Assembly (NCBI RefSeq): GCF_016698645.1 | Contig: NZ_CP068047.1 | Span: 62,001-126,000, forward strand | Length of the DNA: 64,000 nt | DNA from: Devosia oryziradicis | GTDB taxonomy: Bacteria; Pseudomonadota; Alphaproteobacteria; Rhizobiales; Devosiaceae | Reading direction: 5' to 3' | In this document: piece after piece, positions 8,131 to 17,626 of the stretch | Layout of the letters: each line of letters starts with the position of its first letter | Numbering within the stretch: position 1 is the stretch's first letter | Made by a program: the position numbers and the translations under genes | The notes under the pieces: generated by a model | The model's database searches: none | What the model saw: the letters and a program-made list of their open reading frames with translations, nothing else | What the model was told of the DNA's origin: nothing

Positions 8131-9351
8131 ATGAGACTATCGAGACTTGCCTTCCTCGCAACGCTGGCGCTTTCCAGCGTTTCGATCGCCACGCCCGCCT
8201 TCGCCCAGGTCACTCTCAAGATGTGGTCCATCGATGGCGATAACGGGCTCTACACCAAGCTTGTCGAAGACTTCAACGCGTCCCAGAGCGACATCGTGGT
8301 GGAAAGCCGCCTGCTGCCGTTCGACGACCTGGTGAACGAGGCCCTCAAGGCCTTCGCCACCGGCCAGGCGCCCGACATCATCTCGCTCGACAACCCCGAC
8401 TTCGCGCTGTTCTCGTCGCGCGGCGCCATGCTTGATATCACCGATCGCGTGGCCAATTCGGACGTCATCGACACCAGCGTCTACTACGAAGGCCCGCTGG
8501 CTTCCGCCTCGTGGGACGGCAAGCTCTATGGCCTGCCCAAGGCGACCAACACGATCGCCCTGTTCTACAACAAGGACCTGTTCGCCAAGGCCGGCATTGC
8601 CGAGCCCCCCAAGACCTGGGACGAACTGCTCGAAGACGCGCGCAAGCTCAACGACCCGGCCAACAATGTCTATGGCATCACCTGGTCGGCCCGCGCCGGC
8701 GAAGAAGGCACGTTCCAGTTCCTGCCATGGGTGCAGATGGGCGGCGGCTCGTTCAAGGAAGTCAACACGCCCGGCGCCGTGAAGGCACTCGAAATCTGGA
8801 AGACGCTGCTGGACGAAAAGCTGGCTTCGCAGGACGTGCTGAGCCTGGGCCAGTGGGACTCCACCGGCACGTTCAACGCCGGCAACGCCGCCATGGCCAT
8901 TTCGGGTCCGTGGGAACTGGGCCGCATGGCCACCGATGCCAAGTTCGACTGGGGCGTTGCCCTGCTGCCGACCGAAACCGAGGGCGGCCCACGCTCTTCG
9001 GCAATGGGTGACTTCAACCTTGGCATCTTCGCCACCTCGCAGCACCCGGACGAAGCCTTCAAGGTCATCGAGTACTTCGCCTCGCAGAGCGATCGCCTGT
9101 TCCCGGAATTCTCCAACATTCCGCCGCGCAGCGACATCCCGCTGCCGTCCACCGGCGACGCCCGTACCGATGCGGCGCTCAAGGTGTTCCAGGAGCAGCT
9201 GCAGTATGCCCAGCCGCGTGGTCCGCACCCGGAATGGCAGAAGATCTCCAAGGCCATCTATGATGCCTTCCAGGCAGCACTGACCGGCCAGATGTCGCCC
9301 AAGGATGCGCTTGACCAGGCGCAGGCTACCATTTCGGGCATTGTCGGCTAA
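8131..9351 (+). CDS. ABC transporter extracellular solute-binding protein (carbohydrate)
   Basis: A 406-residue periplasmic binding protein of family 1 (MalE/UgpB type). The N-terminus [20 protein letters not shown] followed by TPAFA-Q is a Sec signal peptide with a clear cleavage site after AFA. The mature part begins with [19 protein letters not shown] and has the family signature [12 protein letters not shown] with [14 protein letters not shown] near residues 140-170. It delivers a sugar or oligosaccharide to the permease pair encoded downstream. A GGGAGGA site precedes the ATG. A small terminator-like hairpin after the gene likely makes this protein more abundant than the membrane parts. 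Confidence 0.93.
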   Translation: MRLSRLAFLATLALSSVSIATPAFAQVTLKMWSIDGDNGLYTKLVEDFNASQSDIVVESRLLPFDDLVNEALKAFATGQAPDIISLDNPDFALFSSRGAMLDITDRVANSDVIDTSVYYEGPLASASWDGKLYGLPKATNTIALFYNKDLFAKAGIAEPPKTWDELLEDARKLNDPANNVYGITWSARAGEEGTFQFLPWVQMGGGSFKEVNTPGAVKALEIWKTLLDEKLASQDVLSLGQWDSTGTFNAGNAAMAISGPWELGRMATDAKFDWGVALLPTETEGGPRSSAMGDFNLGIFATSQHPDEAFKVIEYFASQSDRLFPEFSNIPPRSDIPLPSTGDARTDAALKVFQEQLQYAQPRGPHPEWQKISKAIYDAFQAALTGQMSPKDALDQAQATISGIVG

Positions 9352-9370
9352 ATTTCCTCCCTGACCTGGG

Positions 9371-9400
9371 CCGGCCGGAGCAATCTGGCCGGTTCTTTTC
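9371..9400 (+). terminator. Attenuator-like hairpin after the solute-binding protein gene
   Basis: CCGGCC (9371-9376) pairs with GGCCGG (9387-9392) around a 10-base loop and is followed by TTCTTTTC. The stem is only 6 bp, so read-through into the permease genes is expected. This arrangement is common in ABC operons where the binding protein is needed in excess. Confidence 0.6.
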
Positions 9401-9422
9401 GATTTTCCCGCGGAGGACCTGG

Positions 9423-10325
9423 ATGTCCCGAATATTCAACAGCATGCGCGACGGCGTCGGGTTCGACCTGATCCTGGTCGGCGCCGCCCTGCTGTTCCTG
9501 TTTGCGCTGGCAGGTCTGCCGCTGGTCTATAACGTGCTGATGAGTTTCCAGCAGGTGGACATGTTCACCCTGGGGACGCTGATCCGGCCATGGGCCGGTT
9601 TCGACAACTATGTCGCGGTCGTGCGGGAGCCCGCCTTCTGGCTGGTGACGCGCAACACGCTGATCTTCGTCTTTGCCTCCATGGCCGGCCAGTTCGTGAT
9701 CGGCTTCAGCCTGGCACTGTTCTTCGCACAGAAGTTTCCCGGCGCCGCGACCATTCGCGGGCTGTTTCTCGTCTCCTGGGTCATGCCGGGCCTGGTGGTC
9801 GGCGCCATCTGGAGCTGGATCCTCTCGGGCGATTTCGGCGTCCTCAACACCATCCTGCGCGCCCTGGGGTTGATCGATGGGATCGTGTTCTGGAAGTCGG
9901 ACCCCAATTATTCCATCTGGGCCGTGGTCATCGCCAATATCTGGCTGGGTACCGCCTTCAACATGCTGCTGCTGGCCGTGGGTCTGGCCGCTATTCCGCG
10001 CGACCTCTACGAGGCGGCCGAGCTTGACGGCGCCAATGCCTTCCAGCGCTTCTGGACGATTACCCTGCCCATGATGCGCTCGACGATCGGCGCGGTGCTG
10101 TCGCTGGGCCTGATCGGCACCCTGCAGCAGTTCGACCTTTTCCCTGCCATTACCGAAGGTGGCCCGGCCAGTACATCGACCGTGGCCGGCTACTGGTCCT
10201 GGCAGATGAGTTTCCAGTTGTATGATTTCGCCAAGGGCGCGACGATTTCGGTGATGATGTTCCTGCTCGTGCTGTTCGCCTCGGTGATCTATGTGCGCTC
10301 CACCCGTCACGAGGTGCGCGGATGA
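9423..10325 (+). CDS. Carbohydrate ABC transporter permease (MalF/UgpA type)
   Basis: A 300-residue inner-membrane protein with about six hydrophobic segments. The EAA loop that contacts the ATPase reads LYEAAELDGANAFQRFWTITLP (near residues 196-217), a diagnostic motif of binding-protein-dependent permeases. The start ATG at 9423 follows GGAGGACCT. Its end overlaps the next permease by 4 bp (ATGA), so the two are translationally coupled and form the heterodimeric channel. It imports the sugar captured by the upstream binding protein. Confidence 0.93.
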   Translation: MSRIFNSMRDGVGFDLILVGAALLFLFALAGLPLVYNVLMSFQQVDMFTLGTLIRPWAGFDNYVAVVREPAFWLVTRNTLIFVFASMAGQFVIGFSLALFFAQKFPGAATIRGLFLVSWVMPGLVVGAIWSWILSGDFGVLNTILRALGLIDGIVFWKSDPNYSIWAVVIANIWLGTAFNMLLLAVGLAAIPRDLYEAAELDGANAFQRFWTITLPMMRSTIGAVLSLGLIGTLQQFDLFPAITEGGPASTSTVAGYWSWQMSFQLYDFAKGATISVMMFLLVLFASVIYVRSTRHEVRG

Positions 10326-11149
10326 CCCGGCCCTATGTTCCATGGCTGCTTCTGGTGGTGGCGCTGGCGCTGGCGGCGCTCTACCTCTTTCCGCTCTACT
10401 GGATGTATGTGACGAGCCTCAAGTCGGCGACGGAAATCTACTTCAACCCGCCGACCTTCTGGCCGCTAAACCCCGATACAAGCGTCTACCCCTATGTGTG
10501 GTCCGGCAGGGGGATGCCGAAGTTCCTGATAAACTCGGTGGTCATCGCTTCGGGCGTCACGGCGATCACGGTGGTGCTGGGTACGGGCTGCGCCTATGTG
10601 CTGGCGCGGTATCGCAGCGTCTGGGTCGATATCGGCCTGTTCCTGATCCTGATGCTGCAGGTGCTGCCGGCCTCGGTGATGGTCACGCCGCTGTTTGTCG
10701 GCTTCAACCAGCTGGGCCTGCTGCACTATCCGCGCACCGCGGTGGTGCTGGCGGCCGCCGCCAAGTCGATGCCATTCTTTGTCGTGCTGGTGCGCGCCAC
10801 CTTCATGAGCGTGCCGCGCGAACTCGAGGAGGCGGCCCTGGTGGATGGCAATTCGCGGATCGGCGCCTTCTTCTCGATCGTTCTGCCGCTCGCGCGTAAC
10901 GGCATCCTGGTCTGCGCCATCCTGACCTTCATGAGCGCGTTCGGCGAGTACATCTATTCCAAGTCGATCATCCAGGACACCGGCCTGCAGCCGGCCAGCG
11001 TGGGCCTCTCCAGCTTCTTGGGGCCGAACTCCTCGGACTGGAACTCCATCATGGCCTATTCGGCGATCTATGTGACCCCGATCCTGGCCATCTTCGTCCT
11101 TCTGCAGCGCCGCATCGTCTCCGGCCTTACCTCGGGAGCCCTCAAATGA
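10322..11149 (+). CDS. Carbohydrate ABC transporter permease (MalG/UgpE type)
   Basis: A 275-residue membrane protein of the second permease family, with about six hydrophobic segments and the EAA loop PRELEEAALVDGNSRIGAFF around residues 162-181. The N-terminus has the usual LYLFPLYWMYVTSLKS segment. It overlaps its neighbours by 4 bp on both sides (10322-10325 and 11146-11149), typical of tightly coupled ABC operons. It pairs with the product of the upstream gene to make the transmembrane channel. Confidence 0.93.
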   Translation: MTRPYVPWLLLVVALALAALYLFPLYWMYVTSLKSATEIYFNPPTFWPLNPDTSVYPYVWSGRGMPKFLINSVVIASGVTAITVVLGTGCAYVLARYRSVWVDIGLFLILMLQVLPASVMVTPLFVGFNQLGLLHYPRTAVVLAAAAKSMPFFVVLVRATFMSVPRELEEAALVDGNSRIGAFFSIVLPLARNGILVCAILTFMSAFGEYIYSKSIIQDTGLQPASVGLSSFLGPNSSDWNSIMAYSAIYVTPILAIFVLLQRRIVSGLTSGALK

Positions 11150-12207
11150 GCGCACAGATCGAGCTCAGCAATATCGACAAGCACTATGGCCACTTTCACG
11201 CCCTCAAGGGGGTGAGTCTCAGCATCGAGAAGGGCAGCTTCGTCGCCCTGGTCGGGCCTTCCGGCTGCGGCAAATCCACCTTGCTGCGGTCGATAGCCGG
11301 GCTCGAAAGCATCACCTCGGGTACGCTCAAGATCGCGGGCGAGACCATGACGGGCGTGCCGCCGCGCAAGCGCGACGTCGCGATGGTGTTCCAGAGCTAC
11401 GCGCTCTATCCGCATATGACGGTGGAAGAGAACCTCACCTATTCGCTCCGCCTGCATGGGGTGGGCAAGGCCGAAGCCAGGGCCAAGGCCGCCGAAGTGG
11501 CCGCCACTACCGGCCTATCGGCACTGCTCGGGCGCTATCCCCGCGAATTGTCCGGCGGGCAGCGGCAGCGCGTCGCGATGGGACGCGCCATTATCCGCAA
11601 CCCCAAGGCCTTCCTGTTCGACGAGCCGCTGAGCAACCTAGATGCCGCCCTGCGCGTCCATATGCGCAAGGAAATCCGCGCGCTGCATGACCGGCTGGGG
11701 GCGACCTCGGTCTATGTGACGCATGACCAGATCGAAGCCATGACCATGGCCGACCATGTCGTGGTGATGCGCGATGGCGTGATCGAGCAGCAGGGCAGCC
11801 CGCTTGAGCTCTATGATCGCCCGGTCAGCAAGTTCGTGGCCGGCTTTATCGGCTCGCCGGCAATGAACTTCGTGCCGGGCACGGTGACAGCGGACGGGCA
11901 GAGCGTGCAGCTCGATATTGCCGGCAGCCAGCCATTGCCGCTGGGGCGAACGGTGGAAGCGGGCCGCAAGGTGCTGGCCGGGCTGCGGCCGGAACATCTG
12001 CTGATGGGTGGCAATGCGCAGTTGCAGCTGCCGGTGGCCGTGGTGGAATCGACGGGGTCCATGACCTATGTGACGACCGCCACCACGCCCGAAATGACGG
12101 TGGTGGAAACCCGGCGCACCGGGGTCAAGGCCGGCGACACGATCAGCGTGGGCATCGCGCCCGAGCACATTCACCTGTTCGACGTCACCACCGAGCGGGC
12201 ACTCTAG
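11146..12207 (+). CDS. ABC transporter ATP-binding protein (MalK/UgpC type)
   Basis: A 353-residue ATPase. Walker A is GPSGCGKST (near residue 38), the Q-loop lies in MVFQSYALYPHMTV, the signature motif is LSGGQRQRVAMGRA, Walker B is FLFDEPLSNLDA and the switch histidine is in VTHDQ. A C-terminal TOBE/OB-fold region of about 110 residues marks it as a sugar-importer ATPase of the MalK/UgpC group, which energises uptake and can take part in regulation. It is the last member of the importer; the next gene, 74 bp on, has its own ribosome site. Confidence 0.94.
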   Translation: MSAQIELSNIDKHYGHFHALKGVSLSIEKGSFVALVGPSGCGKSTLLRSIAGLESITSGTLKIAGETMTGVPPRKRDVAMVFQSYALYPHMTVEENLTYSLRLHGVGKAEARAKAAEVAATTGLSALLGRYPRELSGGQRQRVAMGRAIIRNPKAFLFDEPLSNLDAALRVHMRKEIRALHDRLGATSVYVTHDQIEAMTMADHVVVMRDGVIEQQGSPLELYDRPVSKFVAGFIGSPAMNFVPGTVTADGQSVQLDIAGSQPLPLGRTVEAGRKVLAGLRPEHLLMGGNAQLQLPVAVVESTGSMTYVTTATTPEMTVVETRRTGVKAGDTISVGIAPEHIHLFDVTTERAL

Positions 12208-12281
12208 CAAGGCTCTATGGCGGCGACGGGAACCAGTTGGCGTCGGGTGCGGTTGCACCTCAGCCAATGGAGGTTCGTTCG

Positions 12282-12662
12282 ATGGATATGCCCGGACAAT
12301 ACCGGCTCGTGCCGGTCGGCCAGCGCTCGCCCGATGCCGTGACGGTCGGGATTGAACTGGCCGGTGACGGCAGGCTCAAGGCGGCCGTCTGGTGGGAAGC
12401 CAAGGGCGATGTCGACGCCGACGAAGCCGAATATGACGACGTGAAAGCCGCCCTGGTCGCGGCGGAGGCAGCGCGGGCGCTGCACGGCTTCGACGAGGTG
12501 GTGGTGGTGCTGTCGCGGCCCGACCTGTGGGACAATAGCTGGGGGGCGCTCCGGGTCCCCGACGTGGCAAGAGAGCCCATCGGCGACATAAGGCACACCG
12601 ACCTTACGTCGCGAGAGACCTATGAGCTGGCTGCCGGCCTCGAGGAAGAACGCGACGCCTGA
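12282..12662 (+). CDS. Uncharacterised small acidic protein
   Basis: I do not recognise this 126-residue protein. The start at 12282 (MDMPGQYRLVPVG) is chosen because GGAGG at 12269-12273 lies 8 bases before it; longer in-frame starts lack a site. The sequence is soluble, rich in Ala, Asp and Glu, has no signal peptide or membrane segment, and contains VVVVLSRPDLWDNSWGALRV in the middle. It follows the ABC ATPase on the same strand by 74 bp and precedes a sensor kinase by 61 bp, so it may be transcribed with either. Confidence 0.6.
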   Translation: MDMPGQYRLVPVGQRSPDAVTVGIELAGDGRLKAAVWWEAKGDVDADEAEYDDVKAALVAAEAARALHGFDEVVVVLSRPDLWDNSWGALRVPDVAREPIGDIRHTDLTSRETYELAAGLEEERDA

Positions 12663-12723
12663 GAATGCAACCATCCGCACCGAACCGCATTGTGCCTAGT
12701 TCGGGGCGAATGAAGGTGCGTGC

Positions 12724-14646
12724 ATGCTTGATCCATCGGATCACTTCCAGACGATAGATGCGTCTGAGGAGCGGTATCGCCTGCTGGTCGAATCGATCAG
12801 CGACTACGCTATTTACATGATGGACAGCGCCGGCACCGTGATGACCTGGAATGCCGGGGCGCAGCGGTTCAAGGGCTATAGCGCCGACGAGATCGTCGGC
12901 CAGAACTTTGCCCGCTTCTATCGCCCGGAAGACCAGCACGCGGACATTCCCCGCCGCAACCTGCGGGTCGCGGCGGCGGAGGGCAGGTTCGAGGACGCGG
13001 GGTGGCGCGTTCGCAAGGACGGCTCGCAGTTCTGGGCCCATGTCGTCATCGACCGGATCGTGGATGCAAGCGGCAGGGTGATCGGCTTTGCCAAGATCAC
13101 GCGCGACATCACCGAGCGCAAGCAGCTCGAGGACGCCCTGCGCACCAGCGAGCAGCAATTCCGCCTGCTGGTCAAGGGCGTCACCGACTACGCCCTCTAT
13201 ATGCTCGACCCGCAGGGGAACGTGGCCAGCTGGAATGCCGGGGCGCAGCGCATCAAGGGTTACGAGGAAGCCGAGATCATCGGCCAGCACTTCTCCTGCT
13301 TTTATACCGAAGAGGAACGCCGCGCGGGCGAGGCAGAATATAACCTCGACATCGTCCGGCAAAAGGGCAGCGTCGAGCGCGAGGGCTGGCGCGTGCGCAA
13401 GGATGGCAGCCAGTTCTGGGCGCATGTGGTGATCGACGCCATCAGGGACGAGCACGGCGAGCTGCTCGGCTTTGCCAAGGTGACCCGCGACATCACCGAG
13501 CGGCGCGAGGCACAACTGCAGCTCGACCAGGCGCGCAATGCGCTGTTTCAATCCCAGAAAATGGAAGCGATCGGCCAGCTCACCGGCGGGGTCGCGCATG
13601 ACTTCAACAATCTGCTGATGGCCATTCTGGGCAGCCTCGAGATCGTGTCGCAGCGCATGCCGCACGATCCACGCATCAGCCCGTTTCTCGAGAATGCGGT
13701 CAAGGGCGCCCAGCGCGGCGCTGCCCTGACCCAGCGCATGCTGGCCTTCGCGCGGCGGCAGGAACTCGAGAGCGGCCCGGTGGACATCGCCGAGACGGTA
13801 TCCAGCATGCGCGGGATTTTCGACCGGGTGCTGGGCCCGAGTGTCCTGGTCAGGTCGCAGATTCCATCCGGGTTGCCGGCGGCGCTCACGGACCGGGCGC
13901 AACTGGAATCGGCCTTGCTCAACCTGGCGGTCAATGCGCGAGATGCCATGCCGGCGGGCGGGTCGATTACCGTCAGCGCCGAGGAGCGCGCCGTCCCGAC
14001 CGATGCCGGCGGCCTCAAGCCCGGACGCTATATCGTGCTGTCCATCCGGGATGAAGGCGAGGGCATGGACGAGCAGACGCTTGCCCGGGCCACCGAGCCC
14101 TTCTTCACCACCAAGGGCGTCGGCAAGGGCACCGGGCTGGGCCTGTCCATGGTGCATGGGCTGGCAGAGCAGACCGGAGGCCGGTTCGTACTCGACAGCA
14201 AGCCGGGCGAAGGCACGACGGCGGAGCTGTGGTTACCCGTTGCCGGCGATGACGCGGCCCCTGCGCCCGTCACCGAGGAGGCCGGCCCGCCGGCTTTCGA
14301 ACCCAAGCGCATCCTGGTTGTCGATGACGACGCCCTGGTGCTGCTCAACACGGCTACGATGGCCGAAGATCTGGGACACCAGGTGCTCGAGGCCACGTCG
14401 GGCAAGGAGGCACTGGCCAAGCTGCGCAGCCATCCGGTCGACCTGGTCATTACCGACTATGCGATGCCGCAGATGAATGGCGGGCAGCTGGCATCCGCCA
14501 TCGAGACCGAATGGCCCCATATCAAGGTCATTGTCGCGACCGGCTATTCGGAAATGCCTGAAGAGCTGCGCGGCAAGTTCGAGCGGCTGGGCAAGCCGTT
14601 CTGGTCGCACGACCTCAAGGCGGCGATCGAACGCACCTTTTCCTGA
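12724..14646 (+). CDS. Two-PAS hybrid sensor histidine kinase/response regulator
   Basis: A 640-residue soluble kinase. Two PAS domains (about 16-135 and 137-260) are followed by a HisKA/HATPase module and a C-terminal receiver. The phospho-acceptor is His292 in VAHDFNNLL, the ATP lid has DEGEGMDEQ and GKGTGLGLSMVHG, and the receiver aspartate is Asp578 in VITDYAM. The two PAS domains share the identical segment GWRVRKDGSQFWAHVVID, so one arose by internal duplication. No membrane segment is present, so it senses a cytoplasmic cue, possibly via a bound cofactor. No partner regulator is adjacent. It ends 6 bp before the convergent epimerase gene. Confidence 0.92.
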   Translation: MLDPSDHFQTIDASEERYRLLVESISDYAIYMMDSAGTVMTWNAGAQRFKGYSADEIVGQNFARFYRPEDQHADIPRRNLRVAAAEGRFEDAGWRVRKDGSQFWAHVVIDRIVDASGRVIGFAKITRDITERKQLEDALRTSEQQFRLLVKGVTDYALYMLDPQGNVASWNAGAQRIKGYEEAEIIGQHFSCFYTEEERRAGEAEYNLDIVRQKGSVEREGWRVRKDGSQFWAHVVIDAIRDEHGELLGFAKVTRDITERREAQLQLDQARNALFQSQKMEAIGQLTGGVAHDFNNLLMAILGSLEIVSQRMPHDPRISPFLENAVKGAQRGAALTQRMLAFARRQELESGPVDIAETVSSMRGIFDRVLGPSVLVRSQIPSGLPAALTDRAQLESALLNLAVNARDAMPAGGSITVSAEERAVPTDAGGLKPGRYIVLSIRDEGEGMDEQTLARATEPFFTTKGVGKGTGLGLSMVHGLAEQTGGRFVLDSKPGEGTTAELWLPVAGDDAAPAPVTEEAGPPAFEPKRILVVDDDALVLLNTATMAEDLGHQVLEATSGKEALAKLRSHPVDLVITDYAMPQMNGGQLASAIETEWPHIKVIVATGYSEMPEELRGKFERLGKPFWSHDLKAAIERTFS

Positions 14647-14652
14647 GCGTCG

Positions 14653-15453
14653 CTAGGACCGGGCGGAGGCTTCATCGTCTGGGTGGCCCCATTGGGTGAA
14701 GGCGCCGCCAATCAGACGCTGGCGTGGGTCTGCCGTATCGAGCGGCGCACGCGGATCGGGCGTGCCCAGTTCGAGCGCACCGTGCCCCGGCGACCAACCG
14801 AAATCAGCATGCGGCGAATTGCGGAAAAAGGCATGGGGGTTGTCCGAGATGCCGAACATGGTCCGGTGCCCCAGCACCGGGACGTCGAGGGCATGATCCA
14901 CCAGGCTGGTCATATCGTCCTGGCTGAACCAGAGCCGGGCATCGCGGGGGCTGCTGGGGTGGCTGGCGGCGCAGATGCGGATCGCCAGGCACTCGATACC
15001 GAACTTGTCGAAGTACAACCGGCTCAGGGTTTCGCCGAAGGCCTTGGAGACGCCATAGAGCGAATCCGGGCGATAGGGATCCTCCGGCGCAACGGGTTCC
15101 CCGCTGGTCGGATACATGCCCTGCACATGATAGGACGAGGCGAAGATCACCCGTGTGACGGCAGCTTTTCGGGCGGCTTCGAAGACGTTGTAGGTGCCCA
15201 TGATGTTGGCTTCGAGCAGGGTTTGCCACCCGGCCTCGCTGGCCATGCCGCCGAAGTGGACGACCGCCGAGATATCTCGGATCATCAGCCGGTCGACCTC
15301 CGCACCGTTGGCAAGATCGACAAGTTCCACGGCCGCACCGTCGGCGGGCGCGACGATGTCGGTGGCCAGGAACGGCCGGCCGCGCACGGCAAACCACTGG
15401 CGCAGCCGGGTGCCGAGCTGGCCCGATGCGCCGGTCAACAGGATCTTGGGCAT
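14653..15453 (-). CDS. NAD-dependent uronate dehydrogenase-like epimerase/dehydratase family protein
   Basis: A 266-residue extended-SDR protein. It has TGASGQLG at the N-terminus, VHFGGMASE, the catalytic region SSYHVQGMYP and YGVSKAFGE, and LYFDKFGIECLAIRI. These segments line up with the Agrobacterium uronate dehydrogenase (Udh), which oxidises D-galacturonate or D-glucuronate to the aldarolactone with NAD. It is divergent from the 5-dehydro-4-deoxyglucarate dehydratase gene, an enzyme of the same oxidative uronate route, and shares a candidate operator motif with it. The family is sure; the precise uronate is not. Confidence 0.8.
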   Translation of the reverse strand: MPKILLTGASGQLGTRLRQWFAVRGRPFLATDIVAPADGAAVELVDLANGAEVDRLMIRDISAVVHFGGMASEAGWQTLLEANIMGTYNVFEAARKAAVTRVIFASSYHVQGMYPTSGEPVAPEDPYRPDSLYGVSKAFGETLSRLYFDKFGIECLAIRICAASHPSSPRDARLWFSQDDMTSLVDHALDVPVLGHRTMFGISDNPHAFFRNSPHADFGWSPGHGALELGTPDPRAPLDTADPRQRLIGGAFTQWGHPDDEASARS

Positions 15454-15508
15454 GGGCGCTCCTCTTGCATTCGTGCTCTCAGGATGGCGGCAGGCGCATC
15501 AATTATCA

Positions 15509-15594
15509 ATCATACTTCTTTGCGCATAGGCGCCATTTTGCCGCCGTTGACAGGATTGTTCGGCGGGGGCAAAGTCCATGCAGTCATACTAATT
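15509..15594. promoter_or_regulatory. Two copies of a candidate FCD-GntR operator between the divergent uronate genes
   Basis: ATCATACTTCTT (15509-15520) and GTCATACTAATT (15583-15594) share the pattern RTCATACTNHTT. A third copy occurs in inverted orientation at 17627-17638 upstream of the UxuA-like gene. All three lie in front of sugar-acid genes and close to a GntR-family gene with an FCD domain, a family whose operators are often built around GTATGAC-like cores. I infer that this regulator binds here. Confidence 0.5.
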
Positions 15595-15613
15595 ATGGTT
15601 GTGGGAGCGCCCT

Positions 15614-16519
15614 GTGACGCTGGATGAAATCAAGGCCAGGATCGGCTCGGGCCTGCTGTCGTTTCCGGTGACGGATTTCGACGCGGCGGACGAGTTCGAT
15701 ACGGACTCCTATGCCGCGCGGCTGGAATGGCTCTCGTCATATCCCGCATCGGGATTATTCGCCGCAGGCGGCACGGGCGAGTTCTTTTCCATCGGATATG
15801 ACGAGTATGATGCCGTCATCGGTACAGCAGTCCGTCACAGTTCCGCCGACGTGCCGGTGCTGGCCGGCGTGGGCTATGGCACCCGCATGGCGGTCGATCT
15901 CGCCCGCCGCGCCGAGAAGGCCGGTGCCGCCGGAATCCTGGTGCTGCCGCACTACCTGATGTTTGCCGAGCAGGACGGCATCATCGCCCATATGAAGGCG
16001 ATCTGCGATGTCGTGGGGATCGGTGTCATCTACTATGCGCGCGACAATACCAGGCTGACGCCCGAGTCACTGGCGCGACTGGCCGAGATGTGCCCCAACC
16101 TGATCGGCTACAAGGACGGCATCGGCGACCTGCAGCTGATGGTGCAGATCGCCAGCCGGATCGGCGATCGCCTGGTGCATATCGGCGGCTTGCCGACCGC
16201 CGAAGTGTTCGCCCAGCCGTATCTCGAAATGGGCGTCACCACCTATTCCTCGGCCGTGTTCAACTTCATGCCGGAGCTGGCGCTGCGTTTCTACGCCGCC
16301 GTGCGCCAGCGCGACAATGCCACTGTCCAGGCGCTGCTCAAGAGCTTCTACCTGCCGCTGATCGCGCTGCGGGACCGCAAGCGGGGCTATGCGGTAGCGA
16401 TGATCAAGGCCGGGGCGGAGATCGTCGGGCGGCCGGCGGGCAAGGTGCGGACGCCGCTGACCGACCTCACCGCCGAGGAGCGAGAAACGCTGGCGGGATT
16501 GATCGCTGCGCATAGCTGA
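15614..16519 (+). CDS. kdgD: 5-dehydro-4-deoxyglucarate dehydratase (KdgD-type, DHDPS family)
   Basis: A 301-residue TIM-barrel lyase. The chosen GTG start (15614) follows GGGAG and yields MTLDEIKARIGSGLLSFPVTDF, matching KdgD N-termini; a TTG five codons earlier is less likely. Family features include GGTGEFFSIG, the Tyr in VIYYARDN and the Schiff-base Lys in IGYKDGIGD. KdgD (EC 4.2.1.41) dehydrates and decarboxylates 5-dehydro-4-deoxy-D-glucarate to alpha-ketoglutarate semialdehyde in the oxidative uronate/glucarate route. The neighbours encode uronate dehydrogenase and a lactonase-like protein, which supports this role. Other DHDPS-family aldolases are possible but the motifs fit KdgD best. 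Confidence 0.85.
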   Translation: MTLDEIKARIGSGLLSFPVTDFDAADEFDTDSYAARLEWLSSYPASGLFAAGGTGEFFSIGYDEYDAVIGTAVRHSSADVPVLAGVGYGTRMAVDLARRAEKAGAAGILVLPHYLMFAEQDGIIAHMKAICDVVGIGVIYYARDNTRLTPESLARLAEMCPNLIGYKDGIGDLQLMVQIASRIGDRLVHIGGLPTAEVFAQPYLEMGVTTYSSAVFNFMPELALRFYAAVRQRDNATVQALLKSFYLPLIALRDRKRGYAVAMIKAGAEIVGRPAGKVRTPLTDLTAEERETLAGLIAAHS

Positions 16520-16539
16520 GCCATCGCGCCGGAAACAAG

Positions 16540-16567
16540 AAGGCCCGGATTGTTCGATCCGGGCCTT
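16540..16567. terminator. Bidirectional terminator between kdgD and the UxuA-like gene
   Basis: AAGGCCCGGAT (16540-16550) and ATCCGGGCCTT (16557-16567) form a perfect 11-bp stem with a 6-base TGTTCG loop. A T-rich CCGCTTTT follows on the plus side. It lies between two convergent genes and can end transcription of kdgD; an A-rich flank gives a weaker signal for the opposite strand. Confidence 0.75.
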
Positions 16568-16587
16568 CCGCTTTTCAGATCAATGTC

Positions 16588-17595
16588 TTACCGCCCATAG
16601 GGATCCCAGCCATTGGCCTGGAACAGGGCGATGATGTAGCCAAAGCTGAAGGCGAAGGCGGTTTCGAAGGGCGCTTCGCCGTCGATCTCGGGCACATGGT
16701 CAGGCATGATCATGCAGTCGACGCCCAGCTCCTTGTAGAGACGCAGCGCGGCGGGCATGTCCATGTCGCCGGCATCGGCGAACTCCTCGGTAAACGAGTA
16801 GCGGCCGCCCTTGATGTTGCGGAAATGGACGTTGAAGATCTTTTTGCGCTCGCCGAACCAGCGGATGATGTCCCCGATTTCCTCGCGCGGATTTTCGAGG
16901 CTTTCGCCGATGGTGCCCTGGCAGAAATTGAGACCGTGATAGGGGCTCTCCGCGATGGAGACAAACTTCTTGAGGCCCTCGGCCGTGCTCAGCACGCGGT
17001 GTTCCATGCCCTTGTAGCCGGGCGGGGTCATCGGGTCATGGGGGTGGCAGGCGAGCCTGAGCTTGTTGGCTTCGGCCACCGGCACGACGCGCTCGAGAAA
17101 ATAGGTGATGCGCTCCCACATCTGGTCGGCGCTGACCTGCCCGGCCCGCGTCGGCACGTGGCCATCCACGATCCTGTCGGCGCGGAAGGTGGACATGACA
17201 GCGCCGCCCCTGCCCCGCTCGGACTCGGTGCGCGGAATGCCCAGCAGGTTGAAATTGTACTTGGCCGCGCGCACGCCCATGGCGCTCAGATCCTCGATCA
17301 GCCGGCATATGCCCTCGATCTCGCGATCCCGCTCCGCCAGTCCCAGTACGATGCCGGGCGCGCCATGCGGCTTGTCGATGCCTGATGACGGCATGGGCAA
17401 TTGCACCATGTCGAGCACCAGTCCAGCCGCCTCCACCCGATCGATGTGGCGGCGCAGTACGTCCCGCGTCCAGCCGTAGCCGATGCCGGGAGGATCGATG
17501 CAGACATGGACCAGGCCAAGTTGGGCCAGTTGCCGCAGGTAGCGGTCGCCCAAGCGCTCGACGTCACTGCCGCTCAATTGGGTGCCCACATACAT
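16588..17595 (-). CDS. UxuA-like mannonate dehydratase family protein
   Basis: About 335 residues of a TIM-barrel enzyme related to mannonate dehydratase UxuA. Shared metal/active-site motifs are LACHPHDP (HPDDP in UxuA), CQGTIGE, FNVHFRNIKGG, DAGDMDM and MPDHVPEI. UxuA dehydrates D-mannonate to 2-keto-3-deoxygluconate; this divergent member may use another sugar acid. I chose the ATG at 17595 because TGAGG lies 6 bases before it; the ATG at 17607 is an alternative. Longer starts would run through the candidate operator at 17627-17638. It is divergent from the FCD-GntR gene and convergent with kdgD. Confidence 0.75.
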   Translation of the reverse strand: MYVGTQLSGSDVERLGDRYLRQLAQLGLVHVCIDPPGIGYGWTRDVLRRHIDRVEAAGLVLDMVQLPMPSSGIDKPHGAPGIVLGLAERDREIEGICRLIEDLSAMGVRAAKYNFNLLGIPRTESERGRGGAVMSTFRADRIVDGHVPTRAGQVSADQMWERITYFLERVVPVAEANKLRLACHPHDPMTPPGYKGMEHRVLSTAEGLKKFVSIAESPYHGLNFCQGTIGESLENPREEIGDIIRWFGERKKIFNVHFRNIKGGRYSFTEEFADAGDMDMPAALRLYKELGVDCMIMPDHVPEIDGEAPFETAFAFSFGYIIALFQANGWDPYGR

Positions 17596-17626
17596 GTCCG
17601 GCCTCATATGTTTTATGACTTCTCCG

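Noticed and set aside
9348..10343. Long minus-strand frame opposite the first permease gene
   Set aside because: It is the reverse shadow of a conserved ABC permease, with a His/Gln/Arg-rich composition.
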